A stretch of 64,000 nucleotides of DNA from Clostridia bacterium (GTDB lineage Bacteria; Bacillota; Clostridia; Oscillospirales; Acutalibacteraceae): the NCBI GenBank assembly GCA_017407755.1, contig JAFQVY010000001.1, positions 62,001 through 126,000 of the forward strand, given 5' to 3'. Positions 43,871-50,876 of the stretch are shown one piece after another. The translations under genes and the position numbers were made by a program. Each line of letters starts with the position of its first letter. The stretch's first letter is position 1. The notes under the pieces were generated by a model. The model searched no databases. It was not told where the DNA came from and worked only from the letters and a program-made list of their open reading frames with translations.

Positions 43871-43901
43871 AAAAAAAATAAGCCGACAAAAGGTCGGCTT
43901 A
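43871..43901 (-). terminator. Terminator after cohesin-like protein C4
   Basis: Stem TAAGCCGAC/GTCGGCTTA; on the minus strand eight T follow. Confidence 0.92.
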
Positions 43902-43911
43902 AACTTAAATA

Positions 43912-44673
43912 TTATTCAGCTTTCTTTTTCTTTGCAACTGCAAGAATAATTACAGCTACAAGGGCAATGCCTACGATAATTCCGGCAATAAGGAGTCCGT
44001 TGTTGCCGCCGTCTTTGTCGTTTTGGTCGTTTTTGTCAGCGGCAGGTGCTTTGGGAGCGGTAGTAGGCTTAATGCCGGAGCCTGTGCCCTCTTCATTGTT
44101 GGCAAAGTCGCCGCGGTCGAAGCTGTTGGCGTCTTCGACAATTGAGAGAACCTCGTTGATGTCAGCAAGTAAGGGAGTTTTATTCTCTACCTTAGCTTCG
44201 CCGTCAACAGAAAGAGAGTAAGTAATTGTGTAGTCATAGATATTTATCATATCATAGTCGTAGATGTACTGGATGTAATATTCAACCTGAGACTCGCCTT
44301 CGGCAATTACCTCAAACTGGAGTTTACCGATTTCCAATGCCTTTGAAAAATCAATAGGGGCAGAAGGATTGGTGTAGTTCATATAAATCATACCGTCGCC
44401 GCCAAGGTTAGGGTTAACGGTTGCACTGGGGAAAATGTCAAAGGTGGTTTCCTTAAGCTCAAGGTGCTTGGGGTCAAATTTGTAGAACATCTGAATGCCT
44501 ACAACGTCCTGCTTGTGAGAAACGAAATCAATTGTATACTCAACAGTACTGCCCACAGGTGCTTCAACGCCGTTAACGGTAGACTGAGGTGCGGCAACTG
44601 CACAAAGCATTGAAGTAATCATTAAAATACAGGCAAGCACACCTGCCATAGAAACTGTAAAAATTCGCTTCAT
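43912..44673 (-). CDS. Divergent cohesin-like membrane-anchored protein C4
   Basis: 253 aa from the ATG at 44673 (GGAGG eight bases upstream). Signal peptide 1-28. Residues about 30-175 form a cohesin-like beta-sandwich (APVGSTVEYTIDFVSHKQDVVGI, FDPKHLELKETTFD, ALEIGKLQFEVIAEGESQ), clearly different from the three close paralogues next door. A charged, Asn/Asp/Lys-rich linker, a hydrophobic helix (about 226-247) and AKKKKAE follow. There is no PPTG motif, so it may be membrane-held. Own promoter and strong terminator. Confidence 0.7.
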   Translation of the reverse strand: MKRIFTVSMAGVLACILMITSMLCAVAAPQSTVNGVEAPVGSTVEYTIDFVSHKQDVVGIQMFYKFDPKHLELKETTFDIFPSATVNPNLGGDGMIYMNYTNPSAPIDFSKALEIGKLQFEVIAEGESQVEYYIQYIYDYDMINIYDYTITYSLSVDGEAKVENKTPLLADINEVLSIVEDANSFDRGDFANNEEGTGSGIKPTTAPKAPAADKNDQNDKDGGNNGLLIAGIIVGIALVAVIILAVAKKKKAE

Positions 44674-44687
44674 AATATCTTCCTCCA

Positions 44688-44710
44688 AAGATAAACTTAA
44701 TATTTATCTT
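44688..44710 (-). promoter_or_regulatory. 5' leader hairpin of protein C4
   Basis: AAGATAAA/TTTATCTT, a perfect 8-bp stem with a 7-base loop between the -10 and the ribosome site, near the mRNA 5' end. This is the placement of stabilising 5' stem-loops. Confidence 0.5.
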
Positions 44711-44739
44711 ATTATACAACAATACTTTACAAATTACAA
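44711..44739 (-). promoter_or_regulatory. SigA-type promoter of protein C4
   Basis: Minus strand TTGTAA, 17-base spacer, TATAAT. Confidence 0.85.
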
Positions 44740-44820
44740 TGCTAATTTTTTGAAATATACAGACGAGCAGCAGGCTTATGAAATTATGCCTCGTTGGTGC
44801 TTTGTATTTTCTCGGCACAC

Positions 44821-44856
44821 AAAAGAAAAACGCTCCTCCGATTACTCGGAGGAGCG
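44821..44856 (-). terminator. Terminator after protein C3
   Basis: Perfect 11-bp stem CGCTCCTCCGA/TCGGAGGAGCG; on the minus strand TTTTTCTTTT follows. Confidence 0.93.
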
Positions 44857-44901
44857 AAAAAGCATAAATTAAGTTGATTTAATTTTTGTAAGCTTTAATA
44901 A

Positions 44902-46251
44902 TTAGCCGTTAACCTTCTTGCGAAGAACAACTACTGCTGCTGCAGCCATAGCAAGTGTTGCGATTACTGCATAGAGAGCAAATGTAGCACCTGTGGGAGG
45001 TGTATCGATAGGATCGTCACCGTCATCACCTGTGATACCTGTAGCGTCTGTTTCTGTGGGCTCAACTACTGCTGTTGTAGCTGTAGGCTCAACTGTTGTT
45101 GTGCCTGTGGGCTCAACTGTTGTTGTACCTGTAGGAATAATAACCTCAGGAACTGCAAGAGCCTCAACAACTGTTACGTCAGCGTTAACCTGCTGGCTGT
45201 CTGTGAAGTAAGAACCGCCGTTACGCTCTGTCATCTCTTCGATTGTAAGAGCAATCTCAGAATATGTAGCGTCGTTAACTGTGAACTTAACCTCAACGAG
45301 AACTGCCTCAGTTGTGAAATCAAGACCGTTGTTTACTTCTGTAGCGTTGAAGTAAATTGTGCCAGCTTCATTTGTGTTGATGATAGCACCGTAGATGTTG
45401 GGAGTTGTAGCGCTTACAACTGTGAGCTTAGCTGCATCATAAGTGATGTAACCCTGAACGTCCTCAATCTTGTTGGGAGTCTTGAGTGTAGCTGTGTAAG
45501 TAACTTCGTCGCCTACGTTAGCTGTGTACTCTTTGTCGTCAACAACGATACCGTCAGCAACGGGCTCAACTGTTGTTGTGCCTGTGGGCTCTGTAGCAAC
45601 TGTTGTGATAATCTCAGAGGGCTCTGTAGCAACTGTTGTGATAACCTCAGAAGGCTCTGTTGCGCCTGTTGTGGGCTCTTCATCGTCGGAAGCAACTGTT
45701 GTGATAACCTCGGAAGGCTCTGTAGCAACTGTTGTGATAACCTCAGAAGGCTCTGTTGCAGTTGTTGTAACAACCTGAGCTGCTGTTGTTGTAACAACCT
45801 GAGCTGCAGTTGTTGTAACTACCTGAGCTGCTGTTGTTGTCTCAACAGGAGCATCACCGTACTGTTCCCAAGCGTAAACTGTCTTGAGCTCGCCGAATTC
45901 GCCAACCTCTGTACCTGTGCCGAGCTTTGCGATAACGCCGCCGCCTACATTTTCAAGGTTGTTTGTCTGAGCACCGTTATTGTTGTTGTTGAAAATAACG
46001 TTTGTGCAATCGTCGGGGATATCAGCAGACCATACGTTGTCAGATACCTGTGTGCAGGGAGAGCCGGGCCATGCGCCGAACTCCTCACCAAGAGCACCGC
46101 CCCAAACATAAGCGTAAACTTCGCCCCAGCCTTCGCTGTTCTCGAAGTAAACTGTTGTAGCAGCAGAAGCAGAAACCATAGCAACTGTTGCCATTGCCAT
46201 AATCAGAGCTGCTGCAAGAACAACGCTGATTACCTTCTTTGTCTTAGACAT
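44902..46251 (-). CDS. Starch-binding plus cohesin-like sortase-anchored protein C3
   Basis: 449 aa. Signal peptide 1-31. Residues 32-130 are the clearest family 26-like starch-binding module of the window (TTVYFENSEGWGEVYAYVW, GAWPGSPCTQVS, NVIFNNNNNGAQTNNL). A long repetitive linker (137-235: TTTAAQVV units, then ATEPSEVITTV units) leads to a cohesin-like domain (about 240-365). A second TTTVEPT linker, TPPTG (417-421), a helix and RKKVNG complete it. It resembles wall-anchored scaffoldins of starch-degrading ruminococci. AGGAGG before the ATG; own promoter and terminator. Confidence 0.87.
   Translation of the reverse strand: MSKTKKVISVVLAAALIMAMATVAMVSASAATTVYFENSEGWGEVYAYVWGGALGEEFGAWPGSPCTQVSDNVWSADIPDDCTNVIFNNNNNGAQTNNLENVGGGVIAKLGTGTEVGEFGELKTVYAWEQYGDAPVETTTAAQVVTTTAAQVVTTTAAQVVTTTATEPSEVITTVATEPSEVITTVASDDEEPTTGATEPSEVITTVATEPSEIITTVATEPTGTTTVEPVADGIVVDDKEYTANVGDEVTYTATLKTPNKIEDVQGYITYDAAKLTVVSATTPNIYGAIINTNEAGTIYFNATEVNNGLDFTTEAVLVEVKFTVNDATYSEIALTIEEMTERNGGSYFTDSQQVNADVTVVEALAVPEVIIPTGTTTVEPTGTTTVEPTATTAVVEPTETDATGITGDDGDDPIDTPPTGATFALYAVIATLAMAAAAVVVLRKKVNG
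45313..45404. repeat. Near-identical 92-base cohesin core, copy 3
   Basis: Two differences from copy 1, about 4.3 kb away, and four from copy 2, by eye. Confidence 0.85.
45587..45845. repeat. Tandem linker repeats within protein C3
   Basis: Three units coding TTTAAQVV (24 bases each) and several 33-base units coding ATEPSEVITTV, one of them interrupted by an Asp/Glu insert. Coding repeats of a flexible linker, prone to copy-number change. Confidence 0.85.
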
Positions 46252-46294
46252 AGTAAATTTCCTCCTTTAATTTTATGCTTTTATAAGCAATACA

Positions 46295-46323
46295 ATTATA
46301 AAACAAGCTATTTTAAAAATCAA
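46295..46323 (-). promoter_or_regulatory. SigA-type promoter of protein C3
   Basis: Minus strand TTGATT, 17-base spacer, TATAAT. The rest of 46252-46551 holds only this and the terminator below. Confidence 0.82.
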
Positions 46324-46465
46324 GTGTTTTTCCATAAAAATTTGAATAAGTTAAACTATATTTTGCGTTTTTTTTCGTCAAGAATGACAAAATGTAGGAT
46401 TTGTCTAATTCTGTAATATTGATGTAACCAATTAATAAAAAAATTGTTACCACTATAGACTCGGC

Positions 46466-46501
46466 AAATACAAAAACAACCCGCCGTTAATGGCAGGTTG
46501 T
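46466..46501 (-). terminator. Terminator after the oadA-like gene
   Basis: ACAACCCGCC/GGCAGGTTGT, 10-bp stem with one mismatch; on the minus strand TTTTTG follows. The 50 bases between it and the gene resemble the sequence after purL. Confidence 0.75.
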
Positions 46502-46551
46502 CTCTTAATTTAACTTATCCGCAGGCGAATAGCCCTTTAGTGGCTAACGGG

Positions 46552-47952
46552 TTATACGGGGTAAATTTTCTGCTCAGCATCTAACATATCGGGGTTAACG
46601 CCAAGCTCGGTAGCGCGACGCTTTTTAAAGAAGTCGGCGGCTACCTTGGGAAACATTGCATAAGAGAGAACATCCTCTTCCTGCTGAACATACTGAGCTG
46701 CCTCTTCCTTGAGCTTTTGGAGCTCAGGAGCAATAAGGTCGGCAGGACGGCAGTCAACAGGAGTCATATCGCCGATAATCTTCTTTCTGAAATCGGGGTC
46801 AATAGGCATGGGAGTTGTGCCGTACTTGCCTGCTACCATATCCTTGAACTCGTTGGTGCACATTTTGTATCTTTCGCCTGTGATAACATTGAACACAGCC
46901 TGAGTACCAACAATCTGAGATGTGGGAGTAACAAGAGGAGGATAACCTGAGTCCTCGCGAACTCTGGGAACTTCCATTAAAACCTCGGTAAGCTGGTCTT
47001 CCTTGCCAGCCTGCTTAAGCTGAGAAAGAAGATTTGAAAGCATACCGCCGGGAACCTGATAAATAAGAGCGTTTGCATCAGTTGCAAGCATCTTGGGGTC
47101 AAGAAGACCACTCTTTATGTACTTATCGCGTAAAGTCATAAAGTAATCTCTAACTTTGGTAAGAGCCACAAGGTCAATACCTGTGTCATACTCAGAACCT
47201 GCCAAAGCGGCTACCATAGACTCGGTAGGAGCGTGAGATGTGCCAAGTGCCAAGGGGCTTATGGCTGTATCAATCATATCGGCACCTGCCTCAATACCCT
47301 TTAAGAGGCACATAGAAGCAAGACCTGAGGTGTAGTGAGTGTGAACCTGTAAGGGAAGGTCAACTTCCTTCTTAATAGCCTTAACAAGCTTTTCGGTGTT
47401 ATAGGGAGTTAAAAGAGCCGCCATATCCTTAATGCAGATTGTGTCTGCACCGGCGTCTGCAATACGCTTAGCGTACTCTACATAATATTCATCGGTGAAA
47501 ACAGGGCCTGTGGTGTAGCTTATGGCAACCTGAACCTCTGCCTTTTCCTTTTTAGCGGCGTTAATTGCACTTTTAAGATTCTTAATGTCGTTAAGAGCAT
47601 CGAAAATTCTTAAAATGTCGATACCGTTTGCAACACTTCTCTGAACGAAATACTCAAGCACATCGTCAGCATAGTGGCGGTAACCAAGCATATTCTGACC
47701 GCGGAAAAGCATCTGAAGCTTTGTATTGGGGCAGTTGTCGCGGATTGTGCGAAGTCTCTGCCAAGGGTCTTCGTTTAAAAAGCGAAGACAGGAGTCAAAA
47801 GTAGCGCCGCCCCAGCACTCTAATGAATAAAAGCCGATTTTATCAAGCTCAGGAAGAATAGGAAGCATCTCTTCCGTAGTCATACGTGTAGCTAAAAGGG
47901 ACTGATGAGCGTCTCTTAAAGCGGTTTCGGTAATTTTAATCTTTTTAGCCAT
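46552..47952 (-). CDS. Pyruvate/oxaloacetate carboxyltransferase subunit (OadA/PycB/5S-like)
   Basis: 466 aa, the length of forms without a fused biotin domain. The barrel starts ITETALRDAHQSLLATRMTTEEM, has the substrate/metal region SLECWGGATFDSCLRFL and the metal ligands VHTHYTSG. The family includes oxaloacetate decarboxylase alpha, pyruvate carboxylase subunit B and the 5S subunit of transcarboxylase. The neighbouring biotin carrier and acyl-CoA-type carboxyltransferase, with no membrane beta subunit seen, favour a transcarboxylase-like role. It is last in a three-gene unit and is followed by a terminator. Confidence 0.9.
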   Translation of the reverse strand: MAKKIKITETALRDAHQSLLATRMTTEEMLPILPELDKIGFYSLECWGGATFDSCLRFLNEDPWQRLRTIRDNCPNTKLQMLFRGQNMLGYRHYADDVLEYFVQRSVANGIDILRIFDALNDIKNLKSAINAAKKEKAEVQVAISYTTGPVFTDEYYVEYAKRIADAGADTICIKDMAALLTPYNTEKLVKAIKKEVDLPLQVHTHYTSGLASMCLLKGIEAGADMIDTAISPLALGTSHAPTESMVAALAGSEYDTGIDLVALTKVRDYFMTLRDKYIKSGLLDPKMLATDANALIYQVPGGMLSNLLSQLKQAGKEDQLTEVLMEVPRVREDSGYPPLVTPTSQIVGTQAVFNVITGERYKMCTNEFKDMVAGKYGTTPMPIDPDFRKKIIGDMTPVDCRPADLIAPELQKLKEEAAQYVQQEEDVLSYAMFPKVAADFFKKRRATELGVNPDMLDAEQKIYPV

Positions 47953-47962
47953 AACTTACTCC

Positions 47963-48355
47963 TTAAGAAAGAGTTACAATTGTTGCACCTGTTTCTACTG
48001 TTGCGCCATTTGATACGTCAACACTTGAAACTGTGCCGTCCTGAGGAGCAGGAATTTCGTTTTCCATTTTCATAGCCTCTAAAACTGCAACTGTGTCACC
48101 CTTCTTAACCTGCTGACCAACAGAAACTTTAACAGAAAGGATTGTGCCGGGCATAGGAGCCTGAACCTTTACAGAGCCCTGTGTGCCACTGGGCTTTGCG
48201 GCAGGTGCAGGAGCAGCGGCAGGAGCTGCGGCAGGAGCAGGTGCAGGAGCTGCTACGGGAGCAGGAGCGGCTGTGCGAGGAGCAGCAGAGCCGTTTACTT
48301 CCTCAACCTGAACATCATAAGAAACACCGTTAACTGTGATAATAAGATTTTTCAT
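47963..48355 (-). CDS. Biotin carboxyl carrier protein
   Basis: 130 aa. A short N-terminal domain, an Ala/Pro-rich flexible arm (about 25-57), and the biotinyl domain with the biotinylation site EAMKMENE (Lys 96). It carries CO2 between two carboxyltransferase subunits, here most likely the flanking genes. It ends 10 bases before the oadA-like start. A typical GGAGG lies upstream. Confidence 0.95.
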   Translation of the reverse strand: MKNLIITVNGVSYDVQVEEVNGSAAPRTAAPAPVAAPAPAPAAAPAAAPAPAAKPSGTQGSVKVQAPMPGTILSVKVSVGQQVKKGDTVAVLEAMKMENEIPAPQDGTVSSVDVSNGATVETGATIVTLS

Positions 48356-48370
48356 TTTTATTTACCTCCG

Positions 48371-49630
48371 TTAAATTGTTGTATGCTTTTTGGGAAGAGC
48401 AGTTTCACGCTTTGAAGAAAGAATGTCAAGAGCACTGATAAGTCTTGCTCTTAAGTTTTCTACTGCTACTACGTCGTTTATATATCCGTTCTTTGCGCCG
48501 TTAATTGCAGAAAGCTCGGTAGAGATAAACTCCTCAATGAGCTTGTCCTGCTCAGCTACGGGAACGCTTAATTTGTCGCCCAGCATAATATAAGCGGCAG
48601 CTTCAGCTTTAATGGGAGAAACGGTGGCGTTTTCCAAAGCGACTGATACATCGGCACTGCCAACCATTGCAAGATAAACTGCACCCACTGCCTTGCCCTT
48701 AATAACGCTTACCTTAGGAGTAGTTGCCTCGCTGTAGGCTGAAAGCGCCTTTTTAGCGCCGCCTAAGCACTTGAAGCCTTCTGAATCAACTGCGGTAATT
48801 ACAGGAATTGAGAAAGCGTCACAGAATTTAACGAACTTTGTAATATTCTTAACGTCAGCCTTTTGTAAGATGTCGCCCTTGGTTTCAACAACGCCTGCAA
48901 CGTTTCCTTCCAGACGTGCAAAGTATACTGAGCTTGCTTCACCGTCTTTGTAAAGGTCTAAAACTGTGTTGGCGTCAAAAGCGGACACAAAGTCAGAAGC
49001 GGCGTTTGCTTCTACATCTAATGCAGAGGGAGTTAAGGCTAAGTTGTTGGAAGGCAGATATGTAATAAGAGCCTTCGCCTTTTCGATTGCCTCTGCCTCA
49101 TCTTTTGCAAGAATTGCACCGCAGTCACAAGGCTTTGCATTTGCATCGAGGGCAAGTTTAGCCTCCTCTGTTTTAATAACAAAATCAGCATTAGATGCCA
49201 AAAGTGCAGTTGTGCCTACACAGTCGCCTAAAATTACGGAAACCTGAGGAACAACACCTGAAAGCTTTGAAGAAAGTGAAAGAAGCTTTGAGAGTGCATC
49301 TAAAAGCATATTGCCCTCAGATATTCTTGCACCTTTGCTATTGTAAAAGCCTACAACGGGAGCACCTATTTTAAGGGCAAGCTCGTAAATGTAAGTAAGC
49401 TTTTTTGCCTGAGCTGTGCTCATAGCACCTGAAGCCTCGGTAATATCCTGACAGAAGGCACAAACCGCCATTCCGTCAACATAGCCGTAGCCGCAAACCG
49501 CTTCGGCAAGAGACCCTTCACCAAAAGCGGCGTTTACCTCGGTAAATACACCGCCGTCAAAAAACTGCTCAAGGGTAGCTACTGCCTTATTGTCGGCTAA
49601 GCGAGCCTTGATTTCACTATTATTGCTCAT
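48371..49630 (-). CDS. Short, divergent acyl-CoA carboxyltransferase-like protein
   Basis: 419 aa; relatives (methylmalonyl-CoA decarboxylase alpha, propionyl-CoA carboxylase beta, 12S transcarboxylase) are about 510. The order of family blocks is kept (FCQDITEASGAMSTAQAKKL, GFYNSKGARISEGN, SGVVPQVSVILGDCVGTTA, ITYLPSNN, AYSEATTPKVSVIKGKAVGAVYLAM). However, the glycine pair of the oxyanion loop (GPCAGGA) reads GDCVGTT, and about 90 residues around the TGE/LGGA region are missing. It may be a specialised or weakened subunit. First gene of the unit; AGGAGG before the ATG. Confidence 0.8.
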   Translation of the reverse strand: MSNNSEIKARLADNKAVATLEQFFDGGVFTEVNAAFGEGSLAEAVCGYGYVDGMAVCAFCQDITEASGAMSTAQAKKLTYIYELALKIGAPVVGFYNSKGARISEGNMLLDALSKLLSLSSKLSGVVPQVSVILGDCVGTTALLASNADFVIKTEEAKLALDANAKPCDCGAILAKDEAEAIEKAKALITYLPSNNLALTPSALDVEANAASDFVSAFDANTVLDLYKDGEASSVYFARLEGNVAGVVETKGDILQKADVKNITKFVKFCDAFSIPVITAVDSEGFKCLGGAKKALSAYSEATTPKVSVIKGKAVGAVYLAMVGSADVSVALENATVSPIKAEAAAYIMLGDKLSVPVAEQDKLIEEFISTELSAINGAKNGYINDVVAVENLRARLISALDILSSKRETALPKKHTTI

Positions 49631-49670
49631 AAGAAACCTCCTTAGGGTAAGTCGATTTAATCCAAGTTAC

Positions 49671-49699
49671 ATTATACTATCAAAAAATTGTCTTTACAA
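49671..49699 (-). promoter_or_regulatory. SigA-type promoter of the carboxyltransferase unit
   Basis: Minus strand TTGTAA, 17-base spacer, TATAAT. Confidence 0.78.
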
Positions 49700-49700
49700 G

Positions 49701-50123
49701 TCAATTTGTATCTTTTTTTGTGTTGCAACAACAGGTATTTGAAAATATTTTGTTAAGATAAAGAACCAAAAAGTCACCGCTTGGGGTAAACTCAAATTTT
49801 TTGAGCAAATCAAAATAGGACTTGTCCCTTACAGAGAGAGACCAACTGTCTTTATTAAATGCATAGGAGCCTGCGGCACGGATTAAAATTTCAACAAGGC
49901 CAAGCTCATTTGCATTAAGCGGTGCGAAGTCCTTGCCCTCTTCCCTTTTTAAAGGCTTGTCTATATTAAGGCTCATATCTAAAATTTCGTAGGTAGATTT
50001 AAAGGGAGCAATTGAGATAAAGCCGACTTCCTTATCTTCTTCGCGCATAATAAGATAAGCCGCGTTTTCACGTCCGTACTGATTTATAAGCTCCAAATTA
50101 TCTGTGGGTTTTACTGTAATCAT
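49701..50123 (-). CDS. Small GNAT-like protein of unknown function
   Basis: 140 aa. Strand/helix alternation (YLIMREEDKEVGFISIAPF, then NELGLVEILIRAAGSYAFNKD) resembles a small acetyltransferase fold, but no clear acetyl-CoA loop is seen, so the family is uncertain. It ends in CCCNTKKDTN. It starts four bases after the pseudouridine synthase and is probably the last gene of that transcript. Confidence 0.5.
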   Translation of the reverse strand: MITVKPTDNLELINQYGRENAAYLIMREEDKEVGFISIAPFKSTYEILDMSLNIDKPLKREEGKDFAPLNANELGLVEILIRAAGSYAFNKDSWSLSVRDKSYFDLLKKFEFTPSGDFLVLYLNKIFSNTCCCNTKKDTN

Positions 50124-50127
50124 TTTA

Positions 50128-50871
50128 TCACCTTATATGTCTTGAAGGGTTGGGGTCGGCGGTCAGCTTTTTAACCTCTTCAGCAGTAAGGTCACGCCAG
50201 TCGCCCTGCTTTAGCATACCAAGCTTAACCTGTCCTATGGCTACTCTTTTAAGTCTTGCAACTTCAAGACCTAACATTTCGCACATACGGCGAATCTGGC
50301 GGTTTCTGCCTTCTCGAAGAACTATTTCAAGCACTGTTCTGCCCTCTTCTTTTTTTACCACTCTTACCTCGGCAGGGGCGGTTTTTCTGCCGTCAAGCAT
50401 CATGCCTGTTTCAAAGGTGACAATCTGCTCCTCGGTAATTGTAGGGCGTACCGTAACGCGGTAAACCTTGTAAATATCCTTTTTAGGGTGGGTAATAAGG
50501 TTTGCAAACTCGCCGTCATTGGTAAAAAGCAGCATACCCTCGCTGTCTTTGTCAAGTCTGCCTACAGGATAAACTCTTTCAGGAATATCCTTAATAAGCT
50601 CGGCAACACATTTTCTGCCGCGCTCGTCATTCATTGTGGTAATAAAACCGCGGGGTTTGTGAAGCATTATGTATCTGTGCTTAGGCTTAGCGGCGGCGGT
50701 AACACGCTTGCCGTTTACAAAGACCTTGTCCTTATATGGGTCAACCTTGTCGCCGATTTGTGCAATTTTGCCGTTTACCTTAACAGAGCCGGCGTTGATT
50801 AAATCCTCACTTTTTCTTCTTGAGGCAACGCCGCAGTCTGCAAGCATTTTCTGAAGTCTTACTAAAGCCAT
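50128..50871 (-). CDS. 23S rRNA pseudouridine synthase, RluB/RsuA family
   Basis: 247 aa. An N-terminal S4 RNA-binding domain (RLQKMLADCGVASRRKSEDLI) is followed by the synthase domain with the catalytic Asp in GRLDKDSEGMLLFTNDG. C-terminal LREGRNRQIRRM is also typical. It modifies a uridine in rRNA, probably in the large subunit as RluB does. It lies directly after dacF, echoing the scpAB-dacB-rsuA order of Bacillus. Confidence 0.92.
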   Translation of the reverse strand: MALVRLQKMLADCGVASRRKSEDLINAGSVKVNGKIAQIGDKVDPYKDKVFVNGKRVTAAAKPKHRYIMLHKPRGFITTMNDERGRKCVAELIKDIPERVYPVGRLDKDSEGMLLFTNDGEFANLITHPKKDIYKVYRVTVRPTITEEQIVTFETGMMLDGRKTAPAEVRVVKKEEGRTVLEIVLREGRNRQIRRMCEMLGLEVARLKRVAIGQVKLGMLKQGDWRDLTAEEVKKLTADPNPSRHIR

Positions 50872-50876
50872 ATTTT

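Noticed and set aside
45587..45845. Regular repeats resembling a CRISPR array
   Set aside because: The units are 24- and 33-base multiples of three in frame with a Thr-rich linker, without unique spacers.
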